The translations under genes and the position numbers were made by a program. A stretch of 7,262 nt of DNA from contig QHPA01000088.1 in assembly GCA_003218935.1 (NCBI GenBank), positions 1 to 7,262 of the forward strand, in the 5' to 3' direction. Source of the stretch: Verrucomicrobiota bacterium (lineage in GTDB: Bacteria > Verrucomicrobiota > Verrucomicrobiia > Limisphaerales > AV2). The notes beneath the pieces are model-generated. The model ran no database searches. It saw only the letters and a program-made list of their open reading frames with translations, and was not told the origin of the DNA. Positions 1 to 5,387 of the stretch are shown piece after piece; the first letter of the stretch is position 1, and each line of letters opens with the position of its first letter.

Positions 1-423
1 CATCATCACCATCAGGATTCATCCGGCGCTGCGTCGTCCGAATATCAGGATACCCACGAGCGGGAGCACGCGCAGGAATTGCAATCACGGTTTGCCGGTC
101 AGAGCGCGACCACGAGGCAGATTGTACTTTTCGGTCTGACGGGCGGATTGATGCCATGCCCGGCAGCGTTCGCGATTCTTTTGGTCTGCCTGCAAATCAA
201 ACAATTCGCATTGGGCTTTGCCGTCGTCCTGGCGTTCAGCGTTGGGCTGGCGATCACACTGGTCACCGTCGGTTCAGTGGCGGCGCTGTCCATGCGTGAG
301 GCCAGCCGGCGTTTCGCGGGGTTTGCCCGATTCGCTCCCCGATTGCCATACGCGAGTGTCGGACTCATGAGCTCGATTGGCGTCGTGGTGGCCGCCTTGG
401 GATTGAAACACATTTTGCACTGA
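1..423 (+). CDS. rcnA: RcnA/NicO-type nickel/cobalt efflux permease, C-terminal part
   Basis: The frame is open from base 1 to a TGA at 421-423, so the start and N-terminal membrane segments lie outside the window. The visible part opens with a His-rich hydrophilic stretch (HHHHQD, then several Glu/His). RcnA proteins carry such a His-rich cytoplasmic loop, thought to bind metal. It is followed by a membrane segment with the family-typical core GLTGGLMPCPAAFAILLVC and a long hydrophobic run with FSVGLAITLVTVG. A basic linker (REASRRFAGFARFAPRLPY) leads to a last helix ending in LGLKHILH. This order matches the second half of E. coli RcnA, an inner-membrane exporter of Ni(II) and Co(II). The Pro-Cys-Pro in the membrane segment is the conserved motif. 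No rcnR-type regulator is in view. Confidence in the family is high; the metal specificity is inferred. Confidence 0.88.
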   Translation, partial: HHHHQDSSGAASSEYQDTHEREHAQELQSRFAGQSATTRQIVLFGLTGGLMPCPAAFAILLVCLQIKQFALGFAVVLAFSVGLAITLVTVGSVAALSMREASRRFAGFARFAPRLPYASVGLMSSIGVVVAALGLKHILH

Positions 424-664
424 GCCAGTGCTGCGTCGCCGGAAGTGCTGGAAGGATAAACAATTCGCGACAACAAGTGAGTTCGCCAGTGCAAGGTGAT
501 GCAAGATGATTCACTCCAGTCCTTCCATCGGTGACACGAAACGACACGCGGAAGCCGTTTCGATGATAGGTCGGCGGCGGTCGCGTCAATCCGAGGCAAC
601 CTCGGTCACTGCTCGCTAACGGATTCGGATCGAGTTGGTTCATGTTCACAACATGAAAGAGAAC
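424..664. other. Intergenic stretch without a gene
   Basis: This stretch lies between the metal exporter and the integrase remnant. I see no convincing coding frame on either strand; the open frames on the minus strand here are shadows of the exporter. The only structure noted is the short hairpin at 591-605, listed separately. Confidence 0.5.
591..605. other. Short perfect hairpin CCGAGG-CAA-CCTCGG
   Basis: A 6-bp perfect GC-rich stem closes a 3-base loop, about 170 bases downstream of the exporter stop. It is not followed by a T-run on either strand, so a classic intrinsic terminator is not supported. It could be a weak transcription or mRNA-processing structure, or chance. Confidence 0.3.
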
Positions 665-830
665 ATGAAACAACGCTACCGCGTATTCCTCCACCCCTGG
701 GGCACCTATTACTTCGAAGACCTCGTCACCGGCAAACAGGAAACCCTCAAGACTCGCGACAAGGACGAAGCCTTTCGCCTCGTCGCGGCCAAGAACGAAA
801 AACGAGAAGACTCCCGCCTTCAGCCTGCCT
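665..830 (+). pseudogene. Frameshifted N-terminal remnant of a tyrosine integrase
   Basis: From ATG 665 the frame reads MKQRYRVFLHPWGTYYFEDL, followed by TGKQETLKTRDKDEAFRLVAAKNE. This resembles the N-terminal arm of phage-type integrases common in Verrucomicrobia-like genomes, where a basic start is followed by an 'x-ED-x-TGKQE(S/T)L(K/R)T' segment and 'A..L..AKNE'. After AAKNE the frame turns into unrelated Ser/Arg-rich sequence. Removing one base from the A5 run at 798-802 would continue as KNENEKTPAFSL, which fits the expected 'PAFNL' that follows in the family. Homology stops after that, and no core-binding or catalytic domain (Arg...His-x-x-Arg...Tyr) is present. An upstream in-frame ATG at 653 is also possible. 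I read this as a decayed 5' fragment of an integrase; a sequencing indel would explain the shift but not the missing domains. The family call rests on remembered resemblance. Confidence 0.55.
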
Positions 831-1119
831 CTTCATCAAGAATTCACAGGAACACAATACCGAAGCGGCTTGCTGAGGCACTGGTTGGTTTCGGTGGCCA
901 AAATCGGCCACGGAAGAAAGCATCGGTGAATAACTTTCTCGTTTCAGTATTGCCGATACCCCGGCGCAGGAGCATGGTGATTGATGCCTCCATGCCCGCA
1001 GGAACCATGAATTGCGTAATCCTTTATTTGCACTGCCGACGAGGCCAACGCAATAGCGCGCTGACAACCGCCGGTGACGGAAAACGAACAAACCAAAACA
1101 AAACCGAAAGGAAAAGCAT
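831..1119. other. Intergenic stretch upstream of the isochorismatase-like gene
   Basis: No recognisable gene. The integrase frame stays open through here but codes for low-information sequence. The segment from about 1080 to 1106 is rich in A and C and leads into the ribosome-binding site AAAGGAAAAG (about 1108-1116) of the gene at 1120. A promoter for that gene presumably lies here, but I cannot pick out a convincing -35/-10 pair. Confidence 0.4.
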
Positions 1120-1857
1120 ATGAGTAAAACAATCAAGACCATGATCGACCCGGACGACGCCGTCCTGCTGCTGATCGATCACCAGAGTGGGTTGTTTCAG
1201 CTTGTGGCGGACATGGACATGCTGACGCTGCGCAATAATGTGAGCGCGCTCGCGAAGGTTGCGCATCTCGGAAAGATTCCGACCTTTACCACTGCGTCAG
1301 TTCCCGACGGCCCGAACGGTCCGTTGATCCCGGAGATCCACAAATACAATCCCAATGCGGTTTATATCGCGCGCACTGGGCAGATCAATGCGTGGGACAA
1401 TCCGAAGTGGGTCGAGGCAATTCAGAAAACCGGGCGCAAGACCCTTCTCATCGCCGGCACTCTGACGAGTGTTTGCATGGCGTTTCCAACTCTCAGCGCG
1501 CTGGCCGCTGGCTACAAGGTGTTCAACGTCATCGACGCTTCCGGGAATTGGTCGAAGATGGCGACCGAGATCACGCTCGCTCGCTGCGTACAGGCCGGTG
1601 CGATGCCAATCGACACATACGCTGTCCTGGCAGAAATCATGAGCACTTGGAATCGCGCCGACGCGATGGAGTTCGCGGCGATCATGGTGGACCACATTGT
1701 GCCCCACTACAGGCTGCTCATCGAGAGTTATGACAAAGCCCAAAGTGTCCAGAGAGACGGTCATGAAACCAAACTGGAACTTCTGAAGACTGGAAACGGC
1801 CCAGAGGCAGCGCAGGCAGGCCAGCGCGGGATGCAGCCAGCCGGCATGGAGAGGTAG
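1120..1857 (+). CDS. YcaC-like isochorismatase-family cysteine hydrolase
   Basis: A 245-residue protein of the isochorismatase-like (cysteine hydrolase) fold, closest in my judgement to E. coli YcaC, whose physiological substrate is unknown. Visible markers: [11 protein letters not shown] with Asp20, GPNGPLIPE at 64-72, [13 protein letters not shown] with Arg85, and the nucleophile loop [13 protein letters not shown] with Cys119. Asp20, the basic residue Arg85 and Cys119 sit where the catalytic triad of the family is expected. VIDASGNW (137-144) and [10 protein letters not shown] (196-205) also match YcaC. The start is well supported by AAAGGAAAAG ending 3 bases before the ATG. YcaC is about 208 residues; this protein has a tail of about 37 extra residues (from about 209), polar and rich in Gln/Gly/Ala, with no motif I recognise. 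It is the first gene of a co-directional redox-type cluster but is separated from the next gene by 86 bases with a strong hairpin. Confidence 0.9.
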   Translation: MSKTIKTMIDPDDAVLLLIDHQSGLFQLVADMDMLTLRNNVSALAKVAHLGKIPTFTTASVPDGPNGPLIPEIHKYNPNAVYIARTGQINAWDNPKWVEAIQKTGRKTLLIAGTLTSVCMAFPTLSALAAGYKVFNVIDASGNWSKMATEITLARCVQAGAMPIDTYAVLAEIMSTWNRADAMEFAAIMVDHIVPHYRLLIESYDKAQSVQRDGHETKLELLKTGNGPEAAQAGQRGMQPAGMER

Positions 1858-1886
1858 CCCGGCGAGACAAAGAAGGGAATTCAATC

Positions 1887-1918
1887 GGGAGGGCGCGCGC
1901 TCCAAAGCGCGTCCCTTC
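1887..1918. repeat. GC-rich hairpin between hydrolase and VOC gene (REP-like or terminator)
   Basis: GGGAGGGCGCGCGCT and AGCGCGTCCCTTCC can pair around a CCAA loop: AGCGCG pairs with CGCGCT, then after a small bulge CCC pairs with GGG and the outer bases continue with one mismatch. There is no T-run after the stem (AACAATTCATTT follows), so this is not a textbook intrinsic terminator. Palindromes of this kind can be dispersed intergenic repeats or attenuating structures between co-transcribed genes. One copy alone cannot distinguish these. Confidence 0.45.
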
Positions 1919-1943
1919 CAACAATTCATTTCTGCACGCATCC

Positions 1944-2426
1944 ATGCCCACGATTGATCCAAAAGTTTGCATTGGACATGTGCATCTCAAGGTCGCCGAC
2001 CTTGAGCGCGCTCTCGCTTTCTATTGCGGGGTGCTCGGTTTCGCGCTGACACAACGCTACGGGCGTGAGGCGGCGTTCATTTCTGCGGGTGGTTATCACC
2101 ATCACATCGGCCTTAACACGTGGGAAAGCCGGGGCGGTTCGGCGCCACCGCCTGGAACCACCGGACTTTATCATTTGGCTATCCTTTACCCCAAACGCGC
2201 CGCATTGGCAGATGCTTTGCGCCGATTGCAACAAGCGGGAGTCCCTCTCGAAGGCGCGTCTGATCATGGAGTAAGCGAAGCACTCTATCTGCGGGACCCG
2301 GACAACAACGGAGTGGAACTCTATTGGGATCGGCCCATCGAAAAGTGGCCGCATGGCCCCGATGGAAGTCTTGCGATGTTCACCCATCCGTTGGATCTCG
2401 AGGCATTGCTCAACGAATCACACTAG
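1944..2426 (+). CDS. VOC (glyoxalase/extradiol dioxygenase fold) family protein
   Basis: A 160-residue single-chain vicinal oxygen chelate protein with two beta-alpha-beta-beta-beta modules. The first module starts at IGHVHLKVADLERALAFY, continues to GVLGF, and has YHHHIGLNTW at 51-60. The second starts at GLYHLAIL (74-81), with the helix ALADALRRLQQAG, and ends in LRDPDNNGVELYWDRP (116-131). Metal-ligand candidates are His14, His77 and Glu125, the H/H/E pattern of the family; His54 may stand near the site. The pattern resembles the CatE-type branch (catechol 2,3-dioxygenase-like), but VOC proteins cover dioxygenases, glyoxalases and antibiotic-resistance proteins, so the reaction cannot be assigned. 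The ATG at 1944 has no clear Shine-Dalgarno sequence. The stop is 4 bases before an ATG in the next gene's frame, which points to co-transcription with the downstream genes. Confidence 0.88.
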   Translation: MPTIDPKVCIGHVHLKVADLERALAFYCGVLGFALTQRYGREAAFISAGGYHHHIGLNTWESRGGSAPPPGTTGLYHLAILYPKRAALADALRRLQQAGVPLEGASDHGVSEALYLRDPDNNGVELYWDRPIEKWPHGPDGSLAMFTHPLDLEALLNESH

Positions 2427-2454
2427 CGAAATGCAAAAACAGAAAAGACAGAAT

Positions 2455-2661
2455 ATGAACACGAGTTCATCCGAAGCCGTTTCCGAGCCGGTGAGTTACG
2501 GTCCAAACACGGGCTCACCGCCGGAATGTGCGCCAGAATTCATCCGACGCCGCGCCTGCCAAGTCTTTGAATGTCGTGGAGGCCAGTCCAGCCACGAACT
2601 TGATGACTGGCTGCAGGCCGAGCGCGAAATCAAAATCCATTTGGGGCTCACGAAGCAATAA
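2455..2661 (+). CDS. Small DUF2934-family protein
   Basis: A 68-residue protein with a disordered, Ser/Pro-rich N-terminus (1-25) and a compact C-terminal segment, EFIRRRACQVFECRGG, then ELDDWLQAEREI. The pattern 'I-R-x-R-A-x-x-x-(F/W)-E-x-x-G ... D-x-x-x-W-(L/F)-x-A-E-x-E-(I/L)' is the signature of DUF2934, a family of short bacterial proteins of unknown function. I chose ATG 2455 because the domain lies well inside it; an in-frame ATG at 2431, 4 bases after the VOC stop, would add 8 Lys/Gln-rich residues. The stop at 2659-2661 is 9 bases before the FMN reductase ATG, so translation of the three genes may be coupled. The family call is from the motif; no function is known. Confidence 0.72.
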   Translation: MNTSSSEAVSEPVSYGPNTGSPPECAPEFIRRRACQVFECRGGQSSHELDDWLQAEREIKIHLGLTKQ

Positions 2662-2670
2662 CGCGACGCT

Positions 2671-3246
2671 ATGCTTTACATTCCCATCATCGGTGGCAGC
2701 ACGCGCCGCGACCGGCAAAGCATCAAAGTCGCCCGATTCGTTCTGGCGAGATTGCAGCAGCGCAACGGTGTCCAAACCGAACTACTCGATTTACTCGAAT
2801 ACAACTTTCCCATCATGGAAGAGCGACTGCATCATCGCGAGGATCCGCCGCCGCGTTTGCAGGAATACGCGGACAAAATCGCCCGCGCGGACGCACTTAT
2901 CATCGTCGCTCCCGAATACAACAACGGCTATCCCGGCGTGCTTAAGAACGCGCTCGATTATTTGCTGCCGGAGTATGAGCGAAAGCCCATCGGCATCGTG
3001 ACCGTTTCGGCAGGCGGTTTCGGCGGCATCAATTGCCTGGCGCAACTGCGATTGGTGACGCTTGGCATGGGCGCGTTTCCGATTCCAGAAAGTTTGCCGG
3101 TCTCGCGCGTGCGCGACAGCTTCAGGGATGATGGCACTCCAAATGATCCCGCTTACGAGAAGCGCGCGGCTCTGTTTCTGGACGAAGTGTTGTGGTTCGC
3201 GGAAGCCATCGCCGACCGCAAGGCAAAGGAAAAATCGTCCTCGTGA
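2671..3246 (+). CDS. NADPH-dependent FMN reductase (flavodoxin-like fold)
   Basis: A 191-residue flavodoxin-fold oxidoreductase of the NADPH-dependent FMN reductase family (the group of chromate, quinone and azo-dye reductases). IPIIGGSTRRDRQS (5-17) is the FMN phosphate-binding loop. The family block PEYNNGYPGVLKNALDY occupies 81-97 and contacts the flavin. VSAGGFGGI at 112-120 is the third conserved loop. The length is typical and the protein is soluble, with no signal peptide. The chain ends in a charged tail (DRKAKEKSSS). It lies 9 bases after the DUF2934 stop and has no Shine-Dalgarno sequence of its own, consistent with translational coupling. Together with the VOC and isochorismatase-type genes it suggests a redox or electrophile-handling cluster. 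The substrate (quinone, flavin or metal ion) cannot be told from sequence. Confidence 0.9.
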   Translation: MLYIPIIGGSTRRDRQSIKVARFVLARLQQRNGVQTELLDLLEYNFPIMEERLHHREDPPPRLQEYADKIARADALIIVAPEYNNGYPGVLKNALDYLLPEYERKPIGIVTVSAGGFGGINCLAQLRLVTLGMGAFPIPESLPVSRVRDSFRDDGTPNDPAYEKRAALFLDEVLWFAEAIADRKAKEKSSS

Positions 3247-3324
3247 CGAAACACGGCAGAACTCTTCTCATCGCGGTCGCGTAGCTACAAATTCTGAGCA
3301 GATGTGGCAGGTTGGCCTCCTTGC

Positions 3325-3435
3325 AAGGTAGAGTATGCCAAACTTCAGCATGTCCCGCGGACGTAAATAAAGCTGGGCGAACGTGCTCTCGTTGCCGCGC
3401 ACCGTCTGATGCGGCCAGCGATGGTTCTTGAATCC
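3325..3435 (-). pseudogene. Remnant of a serine beta-lactamase-family (class C-like) hydrolase
   Basis: On the minus strand a short stretch reads GFKNHRWPHQ, then GNESTFAQLYLRPRDMLKFG, then ILYL. The segment 'x-x-L-Y-(L/M)-x-P-R-D-M-x-K-F-G-x-L-Y-L' is strongly characteristic of the beta-lactamase/penicillin-binding-like serine hydrolase family, where it follows the glycine-rich region. Neither the nucleophile S-x-x-K motif nor the Y-x-N motif nor a C-terminal portion is present. After LYL the frame runs into unrelated sequence (ARRPTCHICSEF), and the flanking 3247-3542 interval is otherwise empty. I read it as a leftover fragment of a once larger gene. It overlaps nothing functional, but it lies just upstream of the ArsR gene on the opposite strand. 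Confidence 0.55.
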
Positions 3436-3506
3436 CAAGTGTTGAAATGAAACTCTTGGCCGCGGAGCGGAGCTGATGCGGACGTTCTCTATCATATGGC
3501 TCCGAC

Positions 3507-3536
3507 TTGCTTGGTCAAATAGTTCAGGGGTAGATT
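3507..3536 (+). promoter_or_regulatory. Weak candidate promoter for the ArsR gene
   Basis: TTGCTT at 3507-3512 and TAGATT at 3531-3536 are separated by 18 bases and are imperfect matches to sigma-70 -35 and -10 boxes. A start point about 7 bases downstream would fall at or next to the GTG at 3543, giving a leaderless or nearly leaderless mRNA. This agrees with the lack of a Shine-Dalgarno sequence there. Speculative. Confidence 0.22.
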
Positions 3537-3542
3537 TCTTCC

Positions 3543-3848
3543 GTGACCGGACTGGACTGCATCGCCGCATTGAAAGCCTTGGGTGAGGAAACCCGGCTGC
3601 GTATTCTGCGCCTGCTATTCAAAGAGCAGATGAGCGTGAATGAAATCGCCGATCGCTTGAAGGCTTCGCAGTATAATGTATCCAAACACCTGCGGATCAT
3701 GCGGGAGGCCGGTCTGCTGGAAGTCGAAAAGCAGGGCAAGGAACGGCTCTACGGCGTAACCCGCAAGCTGAAAAGCCAGGTCGCGGCCAACAACAACGTC
3801 CTCGATCTGGGCTGTTGCACGTTTCGGCTGGACAAACTGCCAGGCTAA
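3543..3848 (+). CDS. ArsR-family winged-helix transcriptional regulator
   Basis: A 101-residue dimeric-type ArsR/SmtB repressor. The GTG at 3543 must be near the true start because an in-frame TAG stands at 3531. The family core is clear: ALGEETRLRILRLL (11-25), MSVNEIADRLKASQYNVSKHLRIMREAGLLE (30-60, cut at Ala41/Ser42 between the first HTH helix and the recognition helix), then a wing around KQGKERLYGV. The canonical ArsR metal site (ELCVCDL-type) in the recognition helix is absent: the helix reads SQYNVSKHL. Instead the C-terminus carries VLDLGCCTF with the vicinal pair Cys91-Cys92, and Cys6 is near the N-terminus. The pair could be a metal(loid), thiol or redox sensor, but this is inference. 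The gene lies 84 bases before a PiT phosphate transporter on the same strand, with a perfect inverted repeat in between, so that transporter is the obvious regulatory target. Confidence 0.9.
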   Translation: MTGLDCIAALKALGEETRLRILRLLFKEQMSVNEIADRLKASQYNVSKHLRIMREAGLLEVEKQGKERLYGVTRKLKSQVAANNNVLDLGCCTFRLDKLPG

Positions 3849-3881
3849 CGCGGAGGAATTTGTAGTTGCTGTTCGGTTTTT

Positions 3882-3905
3882 ACGTATGCACAATGACGCA
3901 TACGT
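3882..3905. promoter_or_regulatory. Perfect inverted repeat, candidate ArsR operator
   Basis: ACGTATGC (3882-3889), an 8-base spacer, then GCATACGT (3898-3905): both arms match perfectly over 8 bp. The centre-to-centre arm distance of 16 bp suits a dimeric winged-helix repressor bound to two helix turns. It stands 34 bases after the ArsR stop and 27 bases before the transporter ATG. Neither arm is followed by a T-run, so a terminator is unlikely. A weak -35 (TTGCTG, 3866-3871) and -10 (CACAAT, 3889-3894) with 17-bp spacing would put the repeat over the promoter, as expected for repression. The role is inferred. Confidence 0.5.
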
Positions 3906-3932
3906 GAGACCGCACTCCACCTCAATCCTTCC

Positions 3933-5048
3933 ATGATTACTTTCCTCTTTCTGGCGACCTGCTTGCTCGCGTATTCCAACGGTGCCAACGACAACTTCAA
4001 AGGCGTCGCATCACTGTTCGGCAGCCGCATCTGTTCCTATAAGACAGCCATCACCTGGGCCACACTGACGACCGGGGCGGGCAGTATTGCAGCCATCTTT
4101 CTGGCTCAATCGCTGCTCAAAAAATTCTCCGGCAAGGGACTGGTGCCGGATGCGCTGACTGCCCAACCGGAGTTTCTTCTTGCCGTAGCGTTGGGCGCGG
4201 GAGCCACGGTCATTCTGGCCACGCTGCTCGGTTTCCCCATCTCAACAACGCACGGCCTGACCGGGGCGCTCGTCGGCGCGGGCATTGTGACTGGCACAAG
4301 CTCTGTTAACTTTTCCGCGCTCGGCAAGAACTTTGTCATGCCGCTGCTGCTTTCGCCCCTCATCGCTGTCATTGCAGGCGCCGGTCTTTACAGCGTCCTG
4401 CGGGCATTGCGGCTTTGGTTATGTATCGGCAAAGAAATGTGCGTCTGCGTGGGCACCGAAACCCAAATCCTGCCGGTGCCACGTCCTGATGGTCTGTTTG
4501 CGGCGGAGGTACTTCCGAAGCTCACCGTCACCGCCGACAAACCCACCGTGTGCCAGCAGCGATATACCGGCAGTTTTTTTGGCTTCAATGCAGGCAAGCT
4601 CGTGGATGGGTTTCATTTTCTGTCAGCGGGCGCGGTGAGCTTTGCGCGTGGGCTGAATGACACACCCAAAATCGCGGTACTGCTGCTTGTGGCGGCCGTG
4701 TTGAAAATTCAATGGGGATTGGTTGTCGTCGCTGTGGCGATGGCGGTCGGCGGGCTACTCAATGCCAGGAAGGTCGCGGACACGATGGCTGACAAAATCA
4801 CCGGCATGAATCCGGGCCAGGGCTTCGCGGCCAATCTCGCCACGGCTCTGCTCGTTAACACCGCCAGCTATCACGGTTTGCCTGTCAGCACGACACATGT
4901 CAGCGTCGGTTCACTGCTCGGTATCGGCATCACGACGCGGCAGGCGAAGTGGAAGTCGGTCATCGGAGTGCTCCTTTCGTGGGTCATTACGCTGCCATGC
5001 GCGGCGGCACTGGCCGCGCTCGCCTATTTCGCGCTCCGTCCCAATTGA
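3933..5048 (+). CDS. PiT-family inorganic phosphate transporter
   Basis: A 371-residue inner-membrane permease of the PiT (PF01384) family, which carries phosphate (typically as metal-phosphate) with cation coupling. Each half repeats the family signature. The first half has GANDNFKG at 17-24 and GFPISTTHGLTGA at 100-112. The second has GLNDTPK at 240-246 and GLPVSTTHVSVG at 315-326. Hydrophobic segments fill both halves. Between them is a hydrophilic loop, about 162-215, with Cys164, Cys170, Cys172 (C-x5-C-x-C) and Cys207. The length is at the short end of normal for the family. The ATG at 3933 has no good Shine-Dalgarno sequence. No PhoU-like partner is adjacent; instead an ArsR repressor precedes it with a candidate operator between. 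Because arsenate also enters through Pit systems, and Pit substrates include metal-phosphate, control by an ArsR sensor is plausible but untested. Confidence 0.93.
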   Translation: MITFLFLATCLLAYSNGANDNFKGVASLFGSRICSYKTAITWATLTTGAGSIAAIFLAQSLLKKFSGKGLVPDALTAQPEFLLAVALGAGATVILATLLGFPISTTHGLTGALVGAGIVTGTSSVNFSALGKNFVMPLLLSPLIAVIAGAGLYSVLRALRLWLCIGKEMCVCVGTETQILPVPRPDGLFAAEVLPKLTVTADKPTVCQQRYTGSFFGFNAGKLVDGFHFLSAGAVSFARGLNDTPKIAVLLLVAAVLKIQWGLVVVAVAMAVGGLLNARKVADTMADKITGMNPGQGFAANLATALLVNTASYHGLPVSTTHVSVGSLLGIGITTRQAKWKSVIGVLLSWVITLPCAAALAALAYFALRPN

Positions 5049-5387
5049 CTGAGAGTGTCTGATGTGGGGTCCAAACGCCTATTGACCCTCTGACCGCACC
5101 CTGCGCTCCCGCTTTCTCGCCGTTGATCTCAACGGCTACAACGGCAACATCAGCAGTGCCAGCCAAACACTGCCTTCAAATTCGGAACTCGCCATAGCCC
5201 AGCGCGAGCACTTGACCATCGAAAGCTATTTGCTCAACTCGATCTTCACGCACAGATCTGCGCGATATGCGCTGGAAGGCGTTTTGAACGGATTTGTCCT
5301 CCCCAATGATGACGGTGCCGCCCTTGAATTGACCGCGTGATTGTCCTTGAGCTTTTGCCGCCGTAGGAAATCCGGGGTTGTTCGAGT
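5049..5387. other. Gene-poor convergent interval, open on both strands without ATG
   Basis: This lies between the 3' ends of the PiT gene (+) and the acyltransferase (-). No family is recognised. On the plus strand a frame is open from 5086 to the TGA at 5338-5340 (84 sense codons, including RSRFLAVDLNGYNGNIS). On the minus strand one is open over 5176-5424 (82 sense codons then TGA, including QFKGGTVIIGEDKSVQNAF). Neither has an ATG or a visible ribosome-binding site, and they overlap, so at most one is real. The interval may be a decayed gene or a dispersed intergenic repeat. I see no convincing terminator for either flanking gene. Confidence 0.35.

Noticed and set aside
99..599. Long open frame on the minus strand
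   Set aside because: It is antisense to the metal exporter, whose protein is clearly recognisable, and its translation has no family features.
653..1123. A full 150-residue protein starting at ATG 653 or 665
   Set aside because: Only the first 45 or so residues look like protein of a known family. The rest is basic, low-information sequence after a frameshift and runs into the ribosome-binding site of the next gene.
3882..3905. Intrinsic terminator of the ArsR gene
   Set aside because: The stem is only about half GC with an 8-base loop, and no T-run follows on either strand. An operator fits better.
3543..5048. Arsenic-resistance (ars) operon
   Set aside because: No arsenate reductase, arsenite efflux pump or methyltransferase is present. 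The neighbour is a PiT phosphate permease, and the regulator lacks the classic ArsR metal-site motif.
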